NCBI GenBank assembly: GCA_947632415.1
Contig: CANRPB010000002.1
Coordinates: 1-56,064 of the forward strand
Direction of reading: 5' to 3'
Length of the DNA: 56,064 nucleotides
From: an uncultured Bacilli bacterium
GTDB taxonomy: Bacteria > Bacillota_I > Bacilli_A > RF39 > UBA660
The first letter of the stretch is position 1. Each line of letters begins with the position of its first letter. The position numbers and the translations under genes were made by a program. Under the pieces are notes generated by a model. The model was not told the origin of the DNA. It saw only the letters and a program-made list of their open reading frames with translations, and ran no database searches. Of this stretch, positions 38,973 through 48,229 are shown in pieces.

Positions 38973-39381
38973 GAAAGGATTTTAATGTATCAATACCTCT
39001 CTGTGTATAACTGAAAACAAACAACTGTTGCTCATCCGTCAATTCAATTCCATTTTGTACCAGTTGTTCATAAGTAGGTTCTACAAATGATTCTCTACAA
39101 ATAGTTTCCAAAATACTGAACAGGTTGTTCATCATATCTTTATCAATACTATTTGCAACCACGGCAGAAGCACCACCAGCAAACAACTTATTTGCCTCAA
39201 CCAGCAATTCGTTAGGAATCTTACCAGTCTTAACCATAGCCATCATGGAAGGTCTTTTCAAACGAGCAACAAACGGAACATCATCAGAAAACGGAGGTAA
39301 TTCAACAATCTCCCCTTGTTTGCTTTTCAACAGTTCTTCGATACTTGTAACATTTAAAATCTTTTCATTATTTTCAGGCAT
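38965..39381 (-). CDS. Tail assembly chaperone (gpG-like, 138 aa)
   Basis: Position between the tail tube and tape measure, length and LPPFSDDVPFVARLKRPSMM fit gpG-type chaperones that bind the tape measure during assembly. AGGAG precedes the ATG. The end overlaps the 79-aa frame. Confidence 0.75.
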   Translation of the reverse strand: MPENNEKILNVTSIEELLKSKQGEIVELPPFSDDVPFVARLKRPSMMAMVKTGKIPNELLVEANKLFAGGASAVVANSIDKDMMNNLFSILETICRESFVEPTYEQLVQNGIELTDEQQLFVFSYTQRGIDTLKSFRE

Positions 39382-39404
39382 TTTTATTTTCTCCTTTTTA
39401 TTTT

Positions 39405-39989
39405 TTACTCCGCACTAACTTCAGGTAGGGAATCAACAATCTCGATTGTGTACGGTGCTTCCCCTTCTGCAGGTGCAGAATTGATTGTGTACTCAGGTGC
39501 TCTAAATGCACCATCCTCGGAACTAAATGCAACAGGAACACCTTGGCAGTTAGGATAAGTAATCTTCTCATAACCAGTCAATACACCAGCTGCATTATAA
39601 ATTGCAGAATATGCAGACAACATGAAAATCTTACCCTTTTCCTTTGAACCAACAACAGGCGGTGTGTACTTCTTGAATGTTTTACCATCCTCATTCGTTT
39701 CAATCTTACCACCTTGTAACATCATAACCAGTTGATCGTTAAATACGTTATCCGTAAGAACAATCGTGTTACCAGTTACAGTTGTTTGTTGTGGCTTCTG
39801 AGCAATCAGTCTACCCTTTACAATCAATGCGATTCTATCAACCGTTTCCGTACCAACCGTTACAGCAATTTGGTTAGCGGTATCAAGAATAATTTCATCA
39901 GCACTCTCTTCATAAGTTTTTACAGTAACAAGCACCACATCAATGGTAGCAATTTCATTACCCTTTAAAACTTTATTCTCTCCAGGCAT
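39405..39989 (-). CDS. Major tail (tube) protein (194 aa)
   Basis: The beta-rich sequence with GKIETNEDGKTFKKYTPP and a C-terminal Ig-like-region end fits siphophage tail-tube proteins. Position before the chaperones supports it. AAGGAG precedes the ATG. More conventional codon use suggests strong expression. Confidence 0.85.
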   Translation of the reverse strand: MPGENKVLKGNEIATIDVVLVTVKTYEESADEIILDTANQIAVTVGTETVDRIALIVKGRLIAQKPQQTTVTGNTIVLTDNVFNDQLVMMLQGGKIETNEDGKTFKKYTPPVVGSKEKGKIFMLSAYSAIYNAAGVLTGYEKITYPNCQGVPVAFSSEDGAFRAPEYTINSAPAEGEAPYTIEIVDSLPEVSAE

Positions 39990-40003
39990 CTTGTTTCTCC
40001 TTT

Positions 40004-40366
40004 CTACAAATGTTTATTTCTAACATTGTTATGATACATAAAACTTCTCATGTGTGCATGGTAATTATCATCATAGTAGTCTGCCTCTTTTGAACCAGAA
40101 GGCATTAACATCGGATATAATTCACCATCCAAAACAGCTTTTACTTTGTTTTCAAAATCCTCCAACATAGAATATTGATTTCTTGGAACATACAATAAAA
40201 ACAAATAATAAACTCGTTCAGAAGAGAAATTAACTATTTGTGTACTTCCATATTGTTTTACTACAACATATGGTGATAAACATTCACCTTCATGTGTAGC
40301 TGGTGGATATGCATCTATCCCATTTTCAATAAGTTTATCACAAATCATTTCCCATACACTTGCCAT
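40004..40366 (-). CDS. Tail terminator-like protein (120 aa)
   Basis: Length, alpha/beta pattern (VWEMICDKLIENGIDAYPPA, VYYLFLLYVPRNQY) and position directly before the tail tube gene fit the tail completion protein that caps the tube. Start ATG 40366; the preceding GTG lacks spacing. Confidence 0.65.
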   Translation of the reverse strand: MASVWEMICDKLIENGIDAYPPATHEGECLSPYVVVKQYGSTQIVNFSSERVYYLFLLYVPRNQYSMLEDFENKVKAVLDGELYPMLMPSGSKEADYYDDNYHAHMRSFMYHNNVRNKHL

Positions 40367-40722
40367 TAAAACCACCCTCTATTCAAAATTCCTTGCATAC
40401 CTCGTACTACATCAGGACCTTTCAATCTAGCAGTTGGTTCTAGAATAGCAAATCTTAATTCCATAGCGTACTCAAGGTAAACACCATATTCAACCGTATG
40501 TTGCAAAGAAATACCAATTACATTATCGTTAGAATCCATAACTTCTGCTTTCAAACCCCTCCTTGCATTACCTGTTCTATCATTCCAAGGAGCAGTTCTT
40601 TTCATGTAATTCACTAACTCTTCTGATTGTTCCTGTAAATAAGCTTGCATTCTTTGTTTGGTTTTAAAACGGAAATTATACAGTCCTGTAACAACTTCAC
40701 TAATTTCAACGCTTATCCCCAT
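40366..40722 (-). CDS. HK97 gp10-like neck/minor tail protein (118 aa)
   Basis: APWNDRTGNARRGLKAEV and HTVEYGVYLEYAMELRFAIL are signatures of the HK97 gp10-like family, which acts at the head-tail connection. Start 40722 follows GGAGG. Confidence 0.85.
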   Translation of the reverse strand: MGISVEISEVVTGLYNFRFKTKQRMQAYLQEQSEELVNYMKRTAPWNDRTGNARRGLKAEVMDSNDNVIGISLQHTVEYGVYLEYAMELRFAILEPTARLKGPDVVRGMQGILNRGWF

Positions 40723-41095
40723 CAATAACCTCCAATGAAATTTCAAAAGCTATATTCATATTTTTTAAATCAACCTTTTCAACAACCTTATAGGTATTAT
40801 CCCCAATATGAACAACATCATCTAACAACACCCTGTTTGTTTCATTATACAAACAAATTATCATGGGCTTCATTTTGGAAACGGTTCTACTTCCATCACG
40901 TGAATATATTTCTATATTCAACATACCACCATATCCACCACCATCATGATAAACACCTTTTATTGGTATCTCCAATTCAACCTCATCAGTTATTTGCCCA
41001 TATTTGTCCTTTTTGTAACGTGTGAATATAAACTCTTGTCCATTCCATTCAATTTGTCTTTTTATTTTATTTTTTAAATATAATTTTGTTTGCAT
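40706..41095 (-). CDS. Head-tail closure protein (129 aa)
   Basis: Beta-rich with a basic end and the segment YNETNRVLLDDVVHIGDNTY. Fits head-closure (stopper) proteins such as SPP1 gp16 by position and size. Overlaps the gp10-like gene by 17 bp. Confidence 0.6.
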   Translation of the reverse strand: MQTKLYLKNKIKRQIEWNGQEFIFTRYKKDKYGQITDEVELEIPIKGVYHDGGGYGGMLNIEIYSRDGSRTVSKMKPMIICLYNETNRVLLDDVVHIGDNTYKVVEKVDLKNMNIAFEISLEVIDGDKR

Positions 41096-41097
41096 AG

Positions 41098-41364
41098 CTA
41101 TTCCCCCAAAACTCTAGAATTATTTTCACGATATTTCTGAGCAATCCTACGAAAATATTTTGAGGTATCTGCAGTTTCCAATCCACTTAAAACCAAGTTA
41201 GTGCTTTCGGATTTCAAGATCAAACATTGATATGCTGTTTTTTTGAAGTCCTGTCCGTTTTCCGACAGGTAGAACTCTAATTCCTCATCTGTGAAAAACG
41301 GACAATCTTCTTCCCTAAGTACAATTTTTAATTTTGAAACATTATCAACAGTACTTAAAGACAT
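41098..41364 (-). CDS. Head-tail adaptor (gp6/gp15-like, 88 aa)
   Basis: Helical with CPFFTDEELEFYLSENGQDF and AYQCLILKSE, typical of connector adaptors that bind the portal. It lies in the usual place after the capsid gene. Confidence 0.65.
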   Translation of the reverse strand: MSLSTVDNVSKLKIVLREEDCPFFTDEELEFYLSENGQDFKKTAYQCLILKSESTNLVLSGLETADTSKYFRRIAQKYRENNSRVLGE

Positions 41365-41374
41365 TTAAAACCTC

Positions 41375-41725
41375 CTAGCTATTAGCCCTAATAGCCTCTC
41401 TTAACTCCTTGTTGGATTTCAAACCACTTACATCAATACCCATAGATTCTGCCTTGTTTCTAAGCTCATGGTTATTCATTTCACTAAGCGGCTTTTCAAC
41501 TTCATCCTCCTGCATTGCAGCTTCCCAATCCTCATCAGACTCATCTTCATCTTCTATGGCTGATTCCTCTTTTCTTACTTCCTTTATCTTTTCAACCCTT
41601 TTGTTTGAATAATCAACACTAACTGAATCAGATTCCATTTCTACCCAGCCTGCACCTTTATAGAAATTTTCAAATGCAGATCTAGACACTTTGGTTGTTT
41701 TTCCATTTTTAGTTATTGTTATCAT
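41375..41725 (-). CDS. Hypothetical head-region protein with SAP/HeH-like end (116 aa)
   Basis: Begins MITITKNGKTTKVSRSAFEN and ends with a helix-extended-helix motif (NHELRNKAESMGIDVSG), after an acidic Glu/Asp stretch. Such proteins are frequent beside capsid genes. ATG 41725 follows GGAGG. The end resembles the SAP-like motif of the SSB only loosely. Confidence 0.65.
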   Translation of the reverse strand: MITITKNGKTTKVSRSAFENFYKGAGWVEMESDSVSVDYSNKRVEKIKEVRKEESAIEDEDESDEDWEAAMQEDEVEKPLSEMNNHELRNKAESMGIDVSGLKSNKELREAIRANS

Positions 41726-41745
41726 ATCAGCCTCCATTATCAAAC

Positions 41746-42792
41746 TTACTCTTTTTTAACATCAGCAATAATAACACCCTCGATAGCTTCAAAGGAAGGA
41801 AGATAAATCATGGAAACCTTAGTATCAACATTAACAGGGTCAATCTTCTTTGAAGTCGTTACAGCAACACCAGTATCAATAATTGATACATTAGCTGCAG
41901 ACCCAGACATAAGATCAGACTGTTCAGGGGTTGTACCAAACCAACCAGTACCAAGTTTTCCCGGAGGAATAAGAACAAATATATCATCAGGAACAAACTT
42001 GTGTGCCGCTTTATTCTCATCCCGATAACGTGCATCATACACACCAAGTGAAATCTTAGCCTCATCCTGTACATAGCTAATAATCTTAGACTTGGATACA
42101 GCAGCAGTAGAATCATTACCCCAGATTGCATTCTTAATATTAGTATTCTTAACCATATAGTTAAGAGTTACAGTATTAAGAATAGCTCTATCAGGTGCAA
42201 CACCATATCTATCCGTTGCTTCCTCAATCCACTTATAAATATCCCCCATGATATCAGCGGACGGGTCAGACCAAGAAGTTTCTACTTCTACCTTTTGTCC
42301 GTCATCCATGCCATAATCATAATCATAATTTTGACCATTTGCAGAAATGGAGATACCACCAGTAGTAAGAAGCATCATTCTCATTCTCTCACGCTGTGCT
42401 CTTGCACCACGAAGCAGCTGCAACTCATCATCAAAAATCATACGATTAACAGTATCAATATAAGCACGATTGCCAGTCTCGAGAACCTGATTCAGTTGCT
42501 GTCTCAGCTCCTCGTCAATCATCATAGACTCCTTGAAAAACGGCATATTAACTCTCATCGTGTTAAAACCAATTCTGTCTCTCTTCAATGCCGCAACATC
42601 ATATGCGGAAGGCTTCAATACAACAGGAAGTCCCTTTGCACCATAAATCATTTCCATGGTAAGACCAAGCTTTTGCTGCTCATTGAAAAGTTCCTCACCC
42701 ATGTAATTTTGCTCAATCGGTCTTGTATTCCAATAAGCTGTAATATTACTTGCAGTTACATAATCAAAAATACTCTTCGGCTTAGTAGGCAT
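41746..42792 (-). CDS. Major capsid protein (348 aa, capsid protein E type)
   Basis: The pattern QQKLGLTMEMIYGAKGLPVV, FKESMMIDEELRQQL and VPDDIFVLIPPGKLGTGWFG matches HK97-fold major capsid proteins of the phage capsid E group. Length is usual and codon use suits high expression. It lies after scaffold and decoration genes. AGGAGG precedes the ATG. Confidence 0.9.
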   Translation of the reverse strand: MPTKPKSIFDYVTASNITAYWNTRPIEQNYMGEELFNEQQKLGLTMEMIYGAKGLPVVLKPSAYDVAALKRDRIGFNTMRVNMPFFKESMMIDEELRQQLNQVLETGNRAYIDTVNRMIFDDELQLLRGARAQRERMRMMLLTTGGISISANGQNYDYDYGMDDGQKVEVETSWSDPSADIMGDIYKWIEEATDRYGVAPDRAILNTVTLNYMVKNTNIKNAIWGNDSTAAVSKSKIISYVQDEAKISLGVYDARYRDENKAAHKFVPDDIFVLIPPGKLGTGWFGTTPEQSDLMSGSAANVSIIDTGVAVTTSKKIDPVNVDTKVSMIYLPSFEAIEGVIIADVKKE

Positions 42793-42809
42793 TTTATTAT
42801 TCCCTCCTA

Positions 42810-43202
42810 TTATTTAATATACTTGATACCATTCAGTTCCTTTACAGTCGACATAAGGGTTGCAACAGATTCATCAACCTTCGTTGCATCAATTGTACCA
42901 AAGATAACAACCTGTGCATTTGCAGTACCAGCAGTTACATCTACATCATGCAAAAGGTTACCAACAATACCAGTGGTATCACTGACGTCTGATACAACCT
43001 CAAATGCCTTCTCTGTACCATTTCTGTCCATAAGATCACCCTTCAGAAAACTACCAGCAAGTGCAATCTTTTTACCATCATCACCAGCCTCAATGCCAGT
43101 ATCTTTTACCATACAAGAAACAGCAGTACTATTCATTTCATCAACCAGAATAGTAGTTCTTGTACCATAAGACTCCTTAACAACACTAGGATTGTTTAAC
43201 AT
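42810..43202 (-). CDS. Head decoration-like protein (130 aa)
   Basis: Gly/Asp/Val-rich beta protein with DGKKIALAGSFLKGDL and VVIFGTIDATKVDE, in the usual slot before the capsid gene. It likely binds the outer capsid, as lambda gpD-like proteins do. AAGGAGG precedes the ATG. Confidence 0.75.
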   Translation of the reverse strand: MLNNPSVVKESYGTRTTILVDEMNSTAVSCMVKDTGIEAGDDGKKIALAGSFLKGDLMDRNGTEKAFEVVSDVSDTTGIVGNLLHDVDVTAGTANAQVVIFGTIDATKVDESVATLMSTVKELNGIKYIK

Positions 43203-43214
43203 TTTCTCTCCTCC

Positions 43215-43901
43215 TTAATTAAAAAAGTTACTCTTTCCAGATTTTGTAGTTGTCGGATTAGACTTCGCCAACATCTCACCATAATTAAGTTCCTTACCTT
43301 GCTTAGATGATTTTGAATGACTAAGAATTGAACCAGTACCCTCGTCCTCATCATCCTCGTCAGAATTATTACCAAAGAACAAGGAATACCTCTTATCCTT
43401 TTTCATATCCTTCAAAACATCATCAAGATCATTATCATCATCTATCTTGGTTATTGCAATTGCAATCACATCATCAATTGAATCCTTGTTTACACCAGCA
43501 TAGAAACATGATAATTTAGCTTCGGCAATTTCAGCACGTCTATCCGATTTATCTTTTCCTTCTTTTGCATCTTTTGCTTTTTCTTCATCAGACTTTGTGG
43601 AATCCGTTAAAGTTTTAAGAAGGTTAACTGCCTTAACGGCTTCGTCTTCAGATTTAAACCCAAGTGCTTTCAGAACCGAAGCTTTACCTTGCCTCTTTTC
43701 CCTCTTGCACATTTTATTTACTTCCTCTTGGGTAAAAGTCTTTCCATGTTTATCATCTGCATGGTCATCATCTTCATCTTCCCCATCACCCTCATCGTTG
43801 TTTACATCAGTATTATCCGTGTTCTCTGATGTATCAGTAGAACCAGAATCACCCTCCGCAAAGAACTGAAGATTTAAAGGTAACAATGTTTTTACTTTCA
43901 T
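43215..43901 (-). CDS. Scaffolding protein (228 aa)
   Basis: Starts MKVKTLLPLNLQFFAE, the typical N-terminus of phage scaffolds, then a Ser/Asp/Glu-rich disordered part, a helical part with TFTQEEVNKMCKREKRQG, and a basic C-terminus. It guides capsid assembly and is then removed. Start 43901 follows AAGGAG. First gene after the promoter at 43978. Confidence 0.85.
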   Translation of the reverse strand: MKVKTLLPLNLQFFAEGDSGSTDTSENTDNTDVNNDEGDGEDEDDDHADDKHGKTFTQEEVNKMCKREKRQGKASVLKALGFKSEDEAVKAVNLLKTLTDSTKSDEEKAKDAKEGKDKSDRRAEIAEAKLSCFYAGVNKDSIDDVIAIAITKIDDDNDLDDVLKDMKKDKRYSLFFGNNSDEDDEDEGTGSILSHSKSSKQGKELNYGEMLAKSNPTTTKSGKSNFFN

Positions 43902-43977
43902 TTTATTTTTCTCCTTTTCAATTTTAATCCATTTATAGTTTGGTAACTTCCGCAATGCGGTGTATTTAATTATTTCA

Positions 43978-44006
43978 ATTATAACACATGTTATGAAATT
44001 TGTAAA
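43978..44006 (-). promoter_or_regulatory. SigA-type promoter for capsid genes
   Basis: Minus strand TTTACA (44006-44001), 17 bp, TATAAT (43983-43978). The spacer contains the perfect ATAACACATGTTAT operator. Upstream is an A/T-tract. The start would be near 43971. Confidence 0.75.
43981..43994. promoter_or_regulatory. ATAAC-N4-GTTAT operator inside the promoter
   Basis: ATAACACATGTTAT overlaps the -10 and spacer of the promoter at 43978-44006, so a bound protein would compete with RNA polymerase. It matches sites at 54059 and 24940. Confidence 0.65.
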
Positions 44007-44015
44007 TAGGAAATT

Positions 44016-44954
44016 TTAAAATTTTTTCAAATCTTTTACATATTTGTCAATTTTTTTATTCATGGATTTATCCCCAACCCCCAAATACCAATCGGCAACC
44101 GCATCCGCAATTTCATCATTCGACATTGTTATAACAACATCAAACGTACACATACCGTTGGGATGGTCAAGTGGTAACTTATCCTTCGGATATATCCCAG
44201 GTCCTAAACCATAATGGTCTACGGATTCTCTGTCCATACACAAAGCACATACCCTACTTCCACCAGATGTTATCCATTGATACGCTTCAATGAATGGATT
44301 ATTTTTTGTTACCGCAACAAAGGATTCTTCATAAGCATGTTGTACCATTGTCCTTGCTAACCGTTGTGCATTATAATCAATCTTTCTACGTGAACCAGGA
44401 AACATGTTACTCCAATTATAATTTTTCCTTGCCCTTGGATTAACATACCGTTCCAAATCCTTTGCTATGTTATAAACACCTTTGTTTTTCATAATTCCTT
44501 TTGCAACAATTTTGTTTATTTCATTTAACTTTTGTTTATTATCTCCCCATATTGCGGAACTCAAACTCCATTTCCCTTTGTAAAGGTTTCCAGAAGCAAC
44601 TCTTTCAACAATATCCCTCATTGCTTTCCCATTGGACATATAATCATGAAAACCCATTCCTTTTAAAAATGTTTGATTATCTTTTAATATAGCAGTAACC
44701 ATGTTATCCATATTACCACGTATAGTCTTTTCCATTTTTTTATCTGCATATCGCATATTTTCTTCCAATTCTTTTTTCATGGATTTTAAATATTTTATTT
44801 TTAAATTTTCAGACATATCATCTTTATATGATAATGTTGTTATTTCATCTTGTAACTCTTTTAAAACTTCAAGGTAAATACCTTTTATTTCTTTTCTTTG
44901 TTTTTCAACAATTTTATTTCTCATGCCCTGAGCATACTCAAATGGTTTAGGCAT
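44016..44954 (-). CDS. Head morphogenesis protein (SPP1 gp7/Mu F-like, 312 aa)
   Basis: Helical N-terminal part, then GSRVCALCMDRES and KLPLDHPNGMCTF, the Cys/His core of the Mu F/SPP1 gp7 family. It is a minor head protein packaged with the portal. Start 44954 (MPKPFEYAQ) is preferred for spacing to GAGG; it overlaps the portal gene. Confidence 0.85.
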   Translation of the reverse strand: MPKPFEYAQGMRNKIVEKQRKEIKGIYLEVLKELQDEITTLSYKDDMSENLKIKYLKSMKKELEENMRYADKKMEKTIRGNMDNMVTAILKDNQTFLKGMGFHDYMSNGKAMRDIVERVASGNLYKGKWSLSSAIWGDNKQKLNEINKIVAKGIMKNKGVYNIAKDLERYVNPRARKNYNWSNMFPGSRRKIDYNAQRLARTMVQHAYEESFVAVTKNNPFIEAYQWITSGGSRVCALCMDRESVDHYGLGPGIYPKDKLPLDHPNGMCTFDVVITMSNDEIADAVADWYLGVGDKSMNKKIDKYVKDLKKF

Positions 44955-46527
44955 CTTCATTTACCTCATCATCTTGGTTATTTTGCTGAACATCTTGTTC
45001 CCCTTCCTCTTCGTCCGTTGGTATTACATCCTCACTTGTGTACGGCATGGAAGCATGTTCTAACATTTCCTGTTCCAATTTAATTTGTTCAAGTTCTGCA
45101 TCTGCTTCACTATCATTTAACTTACGCCACTTCTTTAAATATGCCTTTCTTGACATCATCATAGATTCAACCTCTGCCATATCCAACTCTTTTTCCTCTT
45201 TTACATCCTCGGGAATTGGGTAATTATTTTCTACAACAATATCAACTTCAACATCTGGTATTTTTTTATCTGTATATCCCTTTACACACTTAGGATATAA
45301 TACAGCACTTCTTAATACACACATTGCAATAAAACGAAGGGAAGGACCCCATGCAAGCATTTTTTCATCACAACGAACAGTCAAACCCCAATACAACGCC
45401 TGAATGGTTTTACCTGATGTAATTACACCTGCCAATTGTTCACTGGTAATGTTTGGAACATCAACCTCATTATACATTTCATTTTCTATTCTATCCAATG
45501 TTACTTTTAATGGACTTGAATAATTCATTTGTGCTTCCAATGTTCCAACTCTGGCTGTTACATTCTCGTTTGGTTTATCATCGTCCGTTTGTAAATCCCA
45601 ATAAGAACCAGGACTTGTTGATAATTTATTTGTACTTGCCTGACTTGCATCAATGGTGTATCTTATTGGATTCATACTCTTTCTTAATGCATCCATATCA
45701 GTATTAGCAAGTTTGCTGTAATACTTTTCATATTGTACCAACAAATCTAATTCTGATTCACCATCAAGATCACCACTTAAACCATCATTCAATACAATTG
45801 TTGCAGGAATAAACGGAAATAATATTTTTCTTTTCTTTTCAATCACTTCAATAGGTTCACCATTACCAGAATATAATTCCTCTTTATAATATACACCATC
45901 ATTCTCTTTTGTATAAACCTTTTTAAACCACCTCTGGTTATCAACATTATCAGATTTTTTTACATTATAGAACATAACAAATTTTGTTAATTCTTCTTCA
46001 TTTCTATCTGATGTTTCATAAATGAACTCCATAGAATTTAAAAAGTTTATTGTTATTCCACTTTCCTCGTTTACATTTACAACAATTGCAATTCTCTTAC
46101 CAATAAAACAATCCTTTGCACCCTTCAAAAGTTTACTATGAAAATTATTTTCCTCTAATACCTTATCCAGAAAATCCTGCAATATAGAGTTCTCATCTTT
46201 TTTATCATCACCAACATCATCAATGTTAATATTAAATGTAGGTGGATTAGAAAACAAAAACCTTACCTCTTTATTCATTATCATTGCAGATTTCTTATAC
46301 CGTAAAGTGGAAGGAACATAATCGGAATTGGAACCTTCTGTTAAAAACCTAACACCGTGTTGGTATATCGTATACATTCTTCTGATGTATGACATTTCTT
46401 CCACATATTGTTGTTTCTCATCATCTGTTACATCTTCTTCCAACAAAAAATATGGAACATCTAAATAAGCAGAAATATAATCTTCAAATAACGCTTCTTG
46501 GTTTAACATCATTTCCTCTTCCGACAT
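44947..46527 (-). CDS. Portal protein (526 aa, SPP1 gp6-like)
   Basis: YIRRMYTIYQHGVRFLTEGS, FLFSNPPTF and LNDGLSGDLDGESELDLLVQ followed by YEKYYSKLANTDMDALRKSM match phage portal proteins. It forms the dodecameric DNA channel. An acidic Gln-rich tail ends it. GGAGG precedes the ATG. Confidence 0.92.
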   Translation of the reverse strand: MSEEEMMLNQEALFEDYISAYLDVPYFLLEEDVTDDEKQQYVEEMSYIRRMYTIYQHGVRFLTEGSNSDYVPSTLRYKKSAMIMNKEVRFLFSNPPTFNINIDDVGDDKKDENSILQDFLDKVLEENNFHSKLLKGAKDCFIGKRIAIVVNVNEESGITINFLNSMEFIYETSDRNEEELTKFVMFYNVKKSDNVDNQRWFKKVYTKENDGVYYKEELYSGNGEPIEVIEKKRKILFPFIPATIVLNDGLSGDLDGESELDLLVQYEKYYSKLANTDMDALRKSMNPIRYTIDASQASTNKLSTSPGSYWDLQTDDDKPNENVTARVGTLEAQMNYSSPLKVTLDRIENEMYNEVDVPNITSEQLAGVITSGKTIQALYWGLTVRCDEKMLAWGPSLRFIAMCVLRSAVLYPKCVKGYTDKKIPDVEVDIVVENNYPIPEDVKEEKELDMAEVESMMMSRKAYLKKWRKLNDSEADAELEQIKLEQEMLEHASMPYTSEDVIPTDEEEGEQDVQQNNQDDEVNEDA

Positions 46528-46539
46528 ATTAAACCTCCA

Positions 46540-47391
46540 TTAAAAATTATTAACCACTGTAACTTTACCATTGTTATTTCTAGCCCAATATTTTTTACTC
46601 CTGCTATCCAAGTGTACAAAAGTATTATATTGAATGATACCATTGATACCAAGTTGTTGTGCATATTTTGCTACTTGTGTTGGGGTCTTACCTTTTACCA
46701 CAATATCAAATGCCTGCCCTTTTACATGATAACTATTTTTTGCACCACCAACTTTTACATTATATGCAGATGTACGATATGCAGAATTTATTGTTACTGG
46801 ACTATTAAAATAATCTCTTATTTGTTGTAACTTCATTTGAACAAAAGCAGAGTCAATCAAAATTTTATCAGAACCATCCTTACATCTAAATTCCTTTATT
46901 TTAAAATTTTGACTTAAACTTTTTTCACCATCAGTTTTTAATGAATAAGTTTGTACACCCATTTTAACACCCTCTACTTTTTTCAAAAACAAATCGTGTT
47001 CATCTTGTCTTCTTTTTGTTAAACCAGATAAAACCTTACCACCTGCTTTATTGTACTGTAACATTTTTTCAGCAATCACATCTTTTGTTCTTGTACCATT
47101 TGCAGTTAATTGATTGATACTACCAATATTATAACAAAAAGAAACCAATGCATCAAATTCATTTTGACTCCAAATATACTTGGAACTAAACTTACTAACC
47201 TTTTGTTCATAAACCTTTAAATCATTTTTTAAAAATTCATCTGCTTGTGCTTGTGTTATTAAATCACCTTGTTTTACACCAGATGTATGTCCATATCCAA
47301 TTGTCCAAACACCAGCAGGACATTTGTATGCTTGTAATTTACAACCTTCATACTTCTTAATTAAATCAATACCAGTTTGACTTGTTCTCAT
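46540..47391 (-). CDS. Bifunctional endolysin: GH24 lysozyme plus M15 peptidase
   Basis: Residues 1-140 are a GH24 muramidase with E15, C24 and T30 fitting the E-8aa-(D/C)-5aa-T triad (KKYEGCKL... and GVWTIGYGHTSG). Residues 165-283 are an M15 peptidase with SYHVKGQAFDIVV and FVHLDSR metal sites. It cuts both glycan and peptide bonds of peptidoglycan. No signal peptide, so it depends on holins. Confidence 0.92.
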   Translation of the reverse strand: MRTSQTGIDLIKKYEGCKLQAYKCPAGVWTIGYGHTSGVKQGDLITQAQADEFLKNDLKVYEQKVSKFSSKYIWSQNEFDALVSFCYNIGSINQLTANGTRTKDVIAEKMLQYNKAGGKVLSGLTKRRQDEHDLFLKKVEGVKMGVQTYSLKTDGEKSLSQNFKIKEFRCKDGSDKILIDSAFVQMKLQQIRDYFNSPVTINSAYRTSAYNVKVGGAKNSYHVKGQAFDIVVKGKTPTQVAKYAQQLGINGIIQYNTFVHLDSRSKKYWARNNNGKVTVVNNF

Positions 47392-47723
47392 TGTACACTC
47401 TCCAATTGGTTAGAACCATGTTTAATCTCGTTTACAATACCCTCAACAATTACATCAAGCTCATTCTCTGTAATATTTATATTTAATTTATTATTAACAA
47501 GATCTAACAAATAATCCATCACATATTGCTTTTTCTCTTTCCATTGTTCAGGTGTGTAAATCTGTTCTGCACATCTAACAGCAATTTTTGTGTACTCAAT
47601 CAATTTATCCAAATTTTGTTGACTAATTTTACTTTTGATATACGGAATAACAAACGTAGTAATCAACGCACTAAGTATTGTTATAACTGAAATACAAACT
47701 TTAACAAAAATTTCATTACTCAT
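47388..47723 (-). CDS. Holin, LLH family type (111 aa)
   Basis: An N-terminal transmembrane helix (VCISVITILSALITTFVIPY) is followed by a helical cytoplasmic region with YTKIAVRCAEQIYTPEQW, the pattern of phage LLH holins. Overlaps the endolysin start by 4 bp. Confidence 0.85.
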   Translation of the reverse strand: MSNEIFVKVCISVITILSALITTFVIPYIKSKISQQNLDKLIEYTKIAVRCAEQIYTPEQWKEKKQYVMDYLLDLVNNKLNINITENELDVIVEGIVNEIKHGSNQLESVQ

Positions 47724-47985
47724 CTATAATTTCCTCCATATTTTCATTTTGCACCATTTCCATAAGCTTTTGTTGCTTTGTTTCAAAATATGATTTACAA
47801 AAGAATGGTATAATAGCAGCAACCACACTGGTTACAAGTGTTATACACAATTCCAATAAATGTTCCGCTCTGTTAAAACAAATATCAGCAATGTTAAATA
47901 CACTTACCCAAAACATTACAAAATACTGCCACCTATCAATCCATTGTTTACTATGTTGTTTCTTTGAAGTTGGTTTCTTTTGCAT
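47716..47985 (-). CDS. Second holin-like membrane protein (89 aa)
   Basis: Two probable membrane helices (WQYFVMFWVSVFNIADICF and LCITLVTSVVAAIIPFFC) with a charged tail, just before the LLH holin. Several ATGs run in tandem; 47985 gives the best spacing to GGGAAG. Holin or antiholin role inferred. Confidence 0.65.
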   Translation of the reverse strand: MQKKPTSKKQHSKQWIDRWQYFVMFWVSVFNIADICFNRAEHLLELCITLVTSVVAAIIPFFCKSYFETKQQKLMEMVQNENMEEIIDE

Positions 47986-48229
47986 CATCATCACTTCCCT
48001 GCATACGATATTTCTGTGCAGTCTTTTGTGGAATTACAAGCAATCCTGTTTTTGATTTCATAACGGAGTCACCAACTTTAGCACGGTAAGAACCAGAGGC
48101 ATTATTTATAACCACATATTCAATATTACCATCATCATCTCTAACGGTTCTTGCTCTTCCCATTGCTGCTTGTTGGTTAAACCAATCAGGAAATTTATCC
48201 TTCCCTACTACAAATGTTTCAGTTTTCAT
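47951..48229 (-). CDS. Hypothetical protein (92 aa), common in gut phages
   Basis: KFPDWFNQQAAMGRARTVRD and VVINNASGSYRAKVGDSVMK are recognisable from many gut-phage unknowns. It may be a small structural or lysis-control protein. AAGGAGG start signal. Confidence 0.65.
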   Translation of the reverse strand: MKTETFVVGKDKFPDWFNQQAAMGRARTVRDDDGNIEYVVINNASGSYRAKVGDSVMKSKTGLLVIPQKTAQKYRMQGSDDDAKETNFKETT

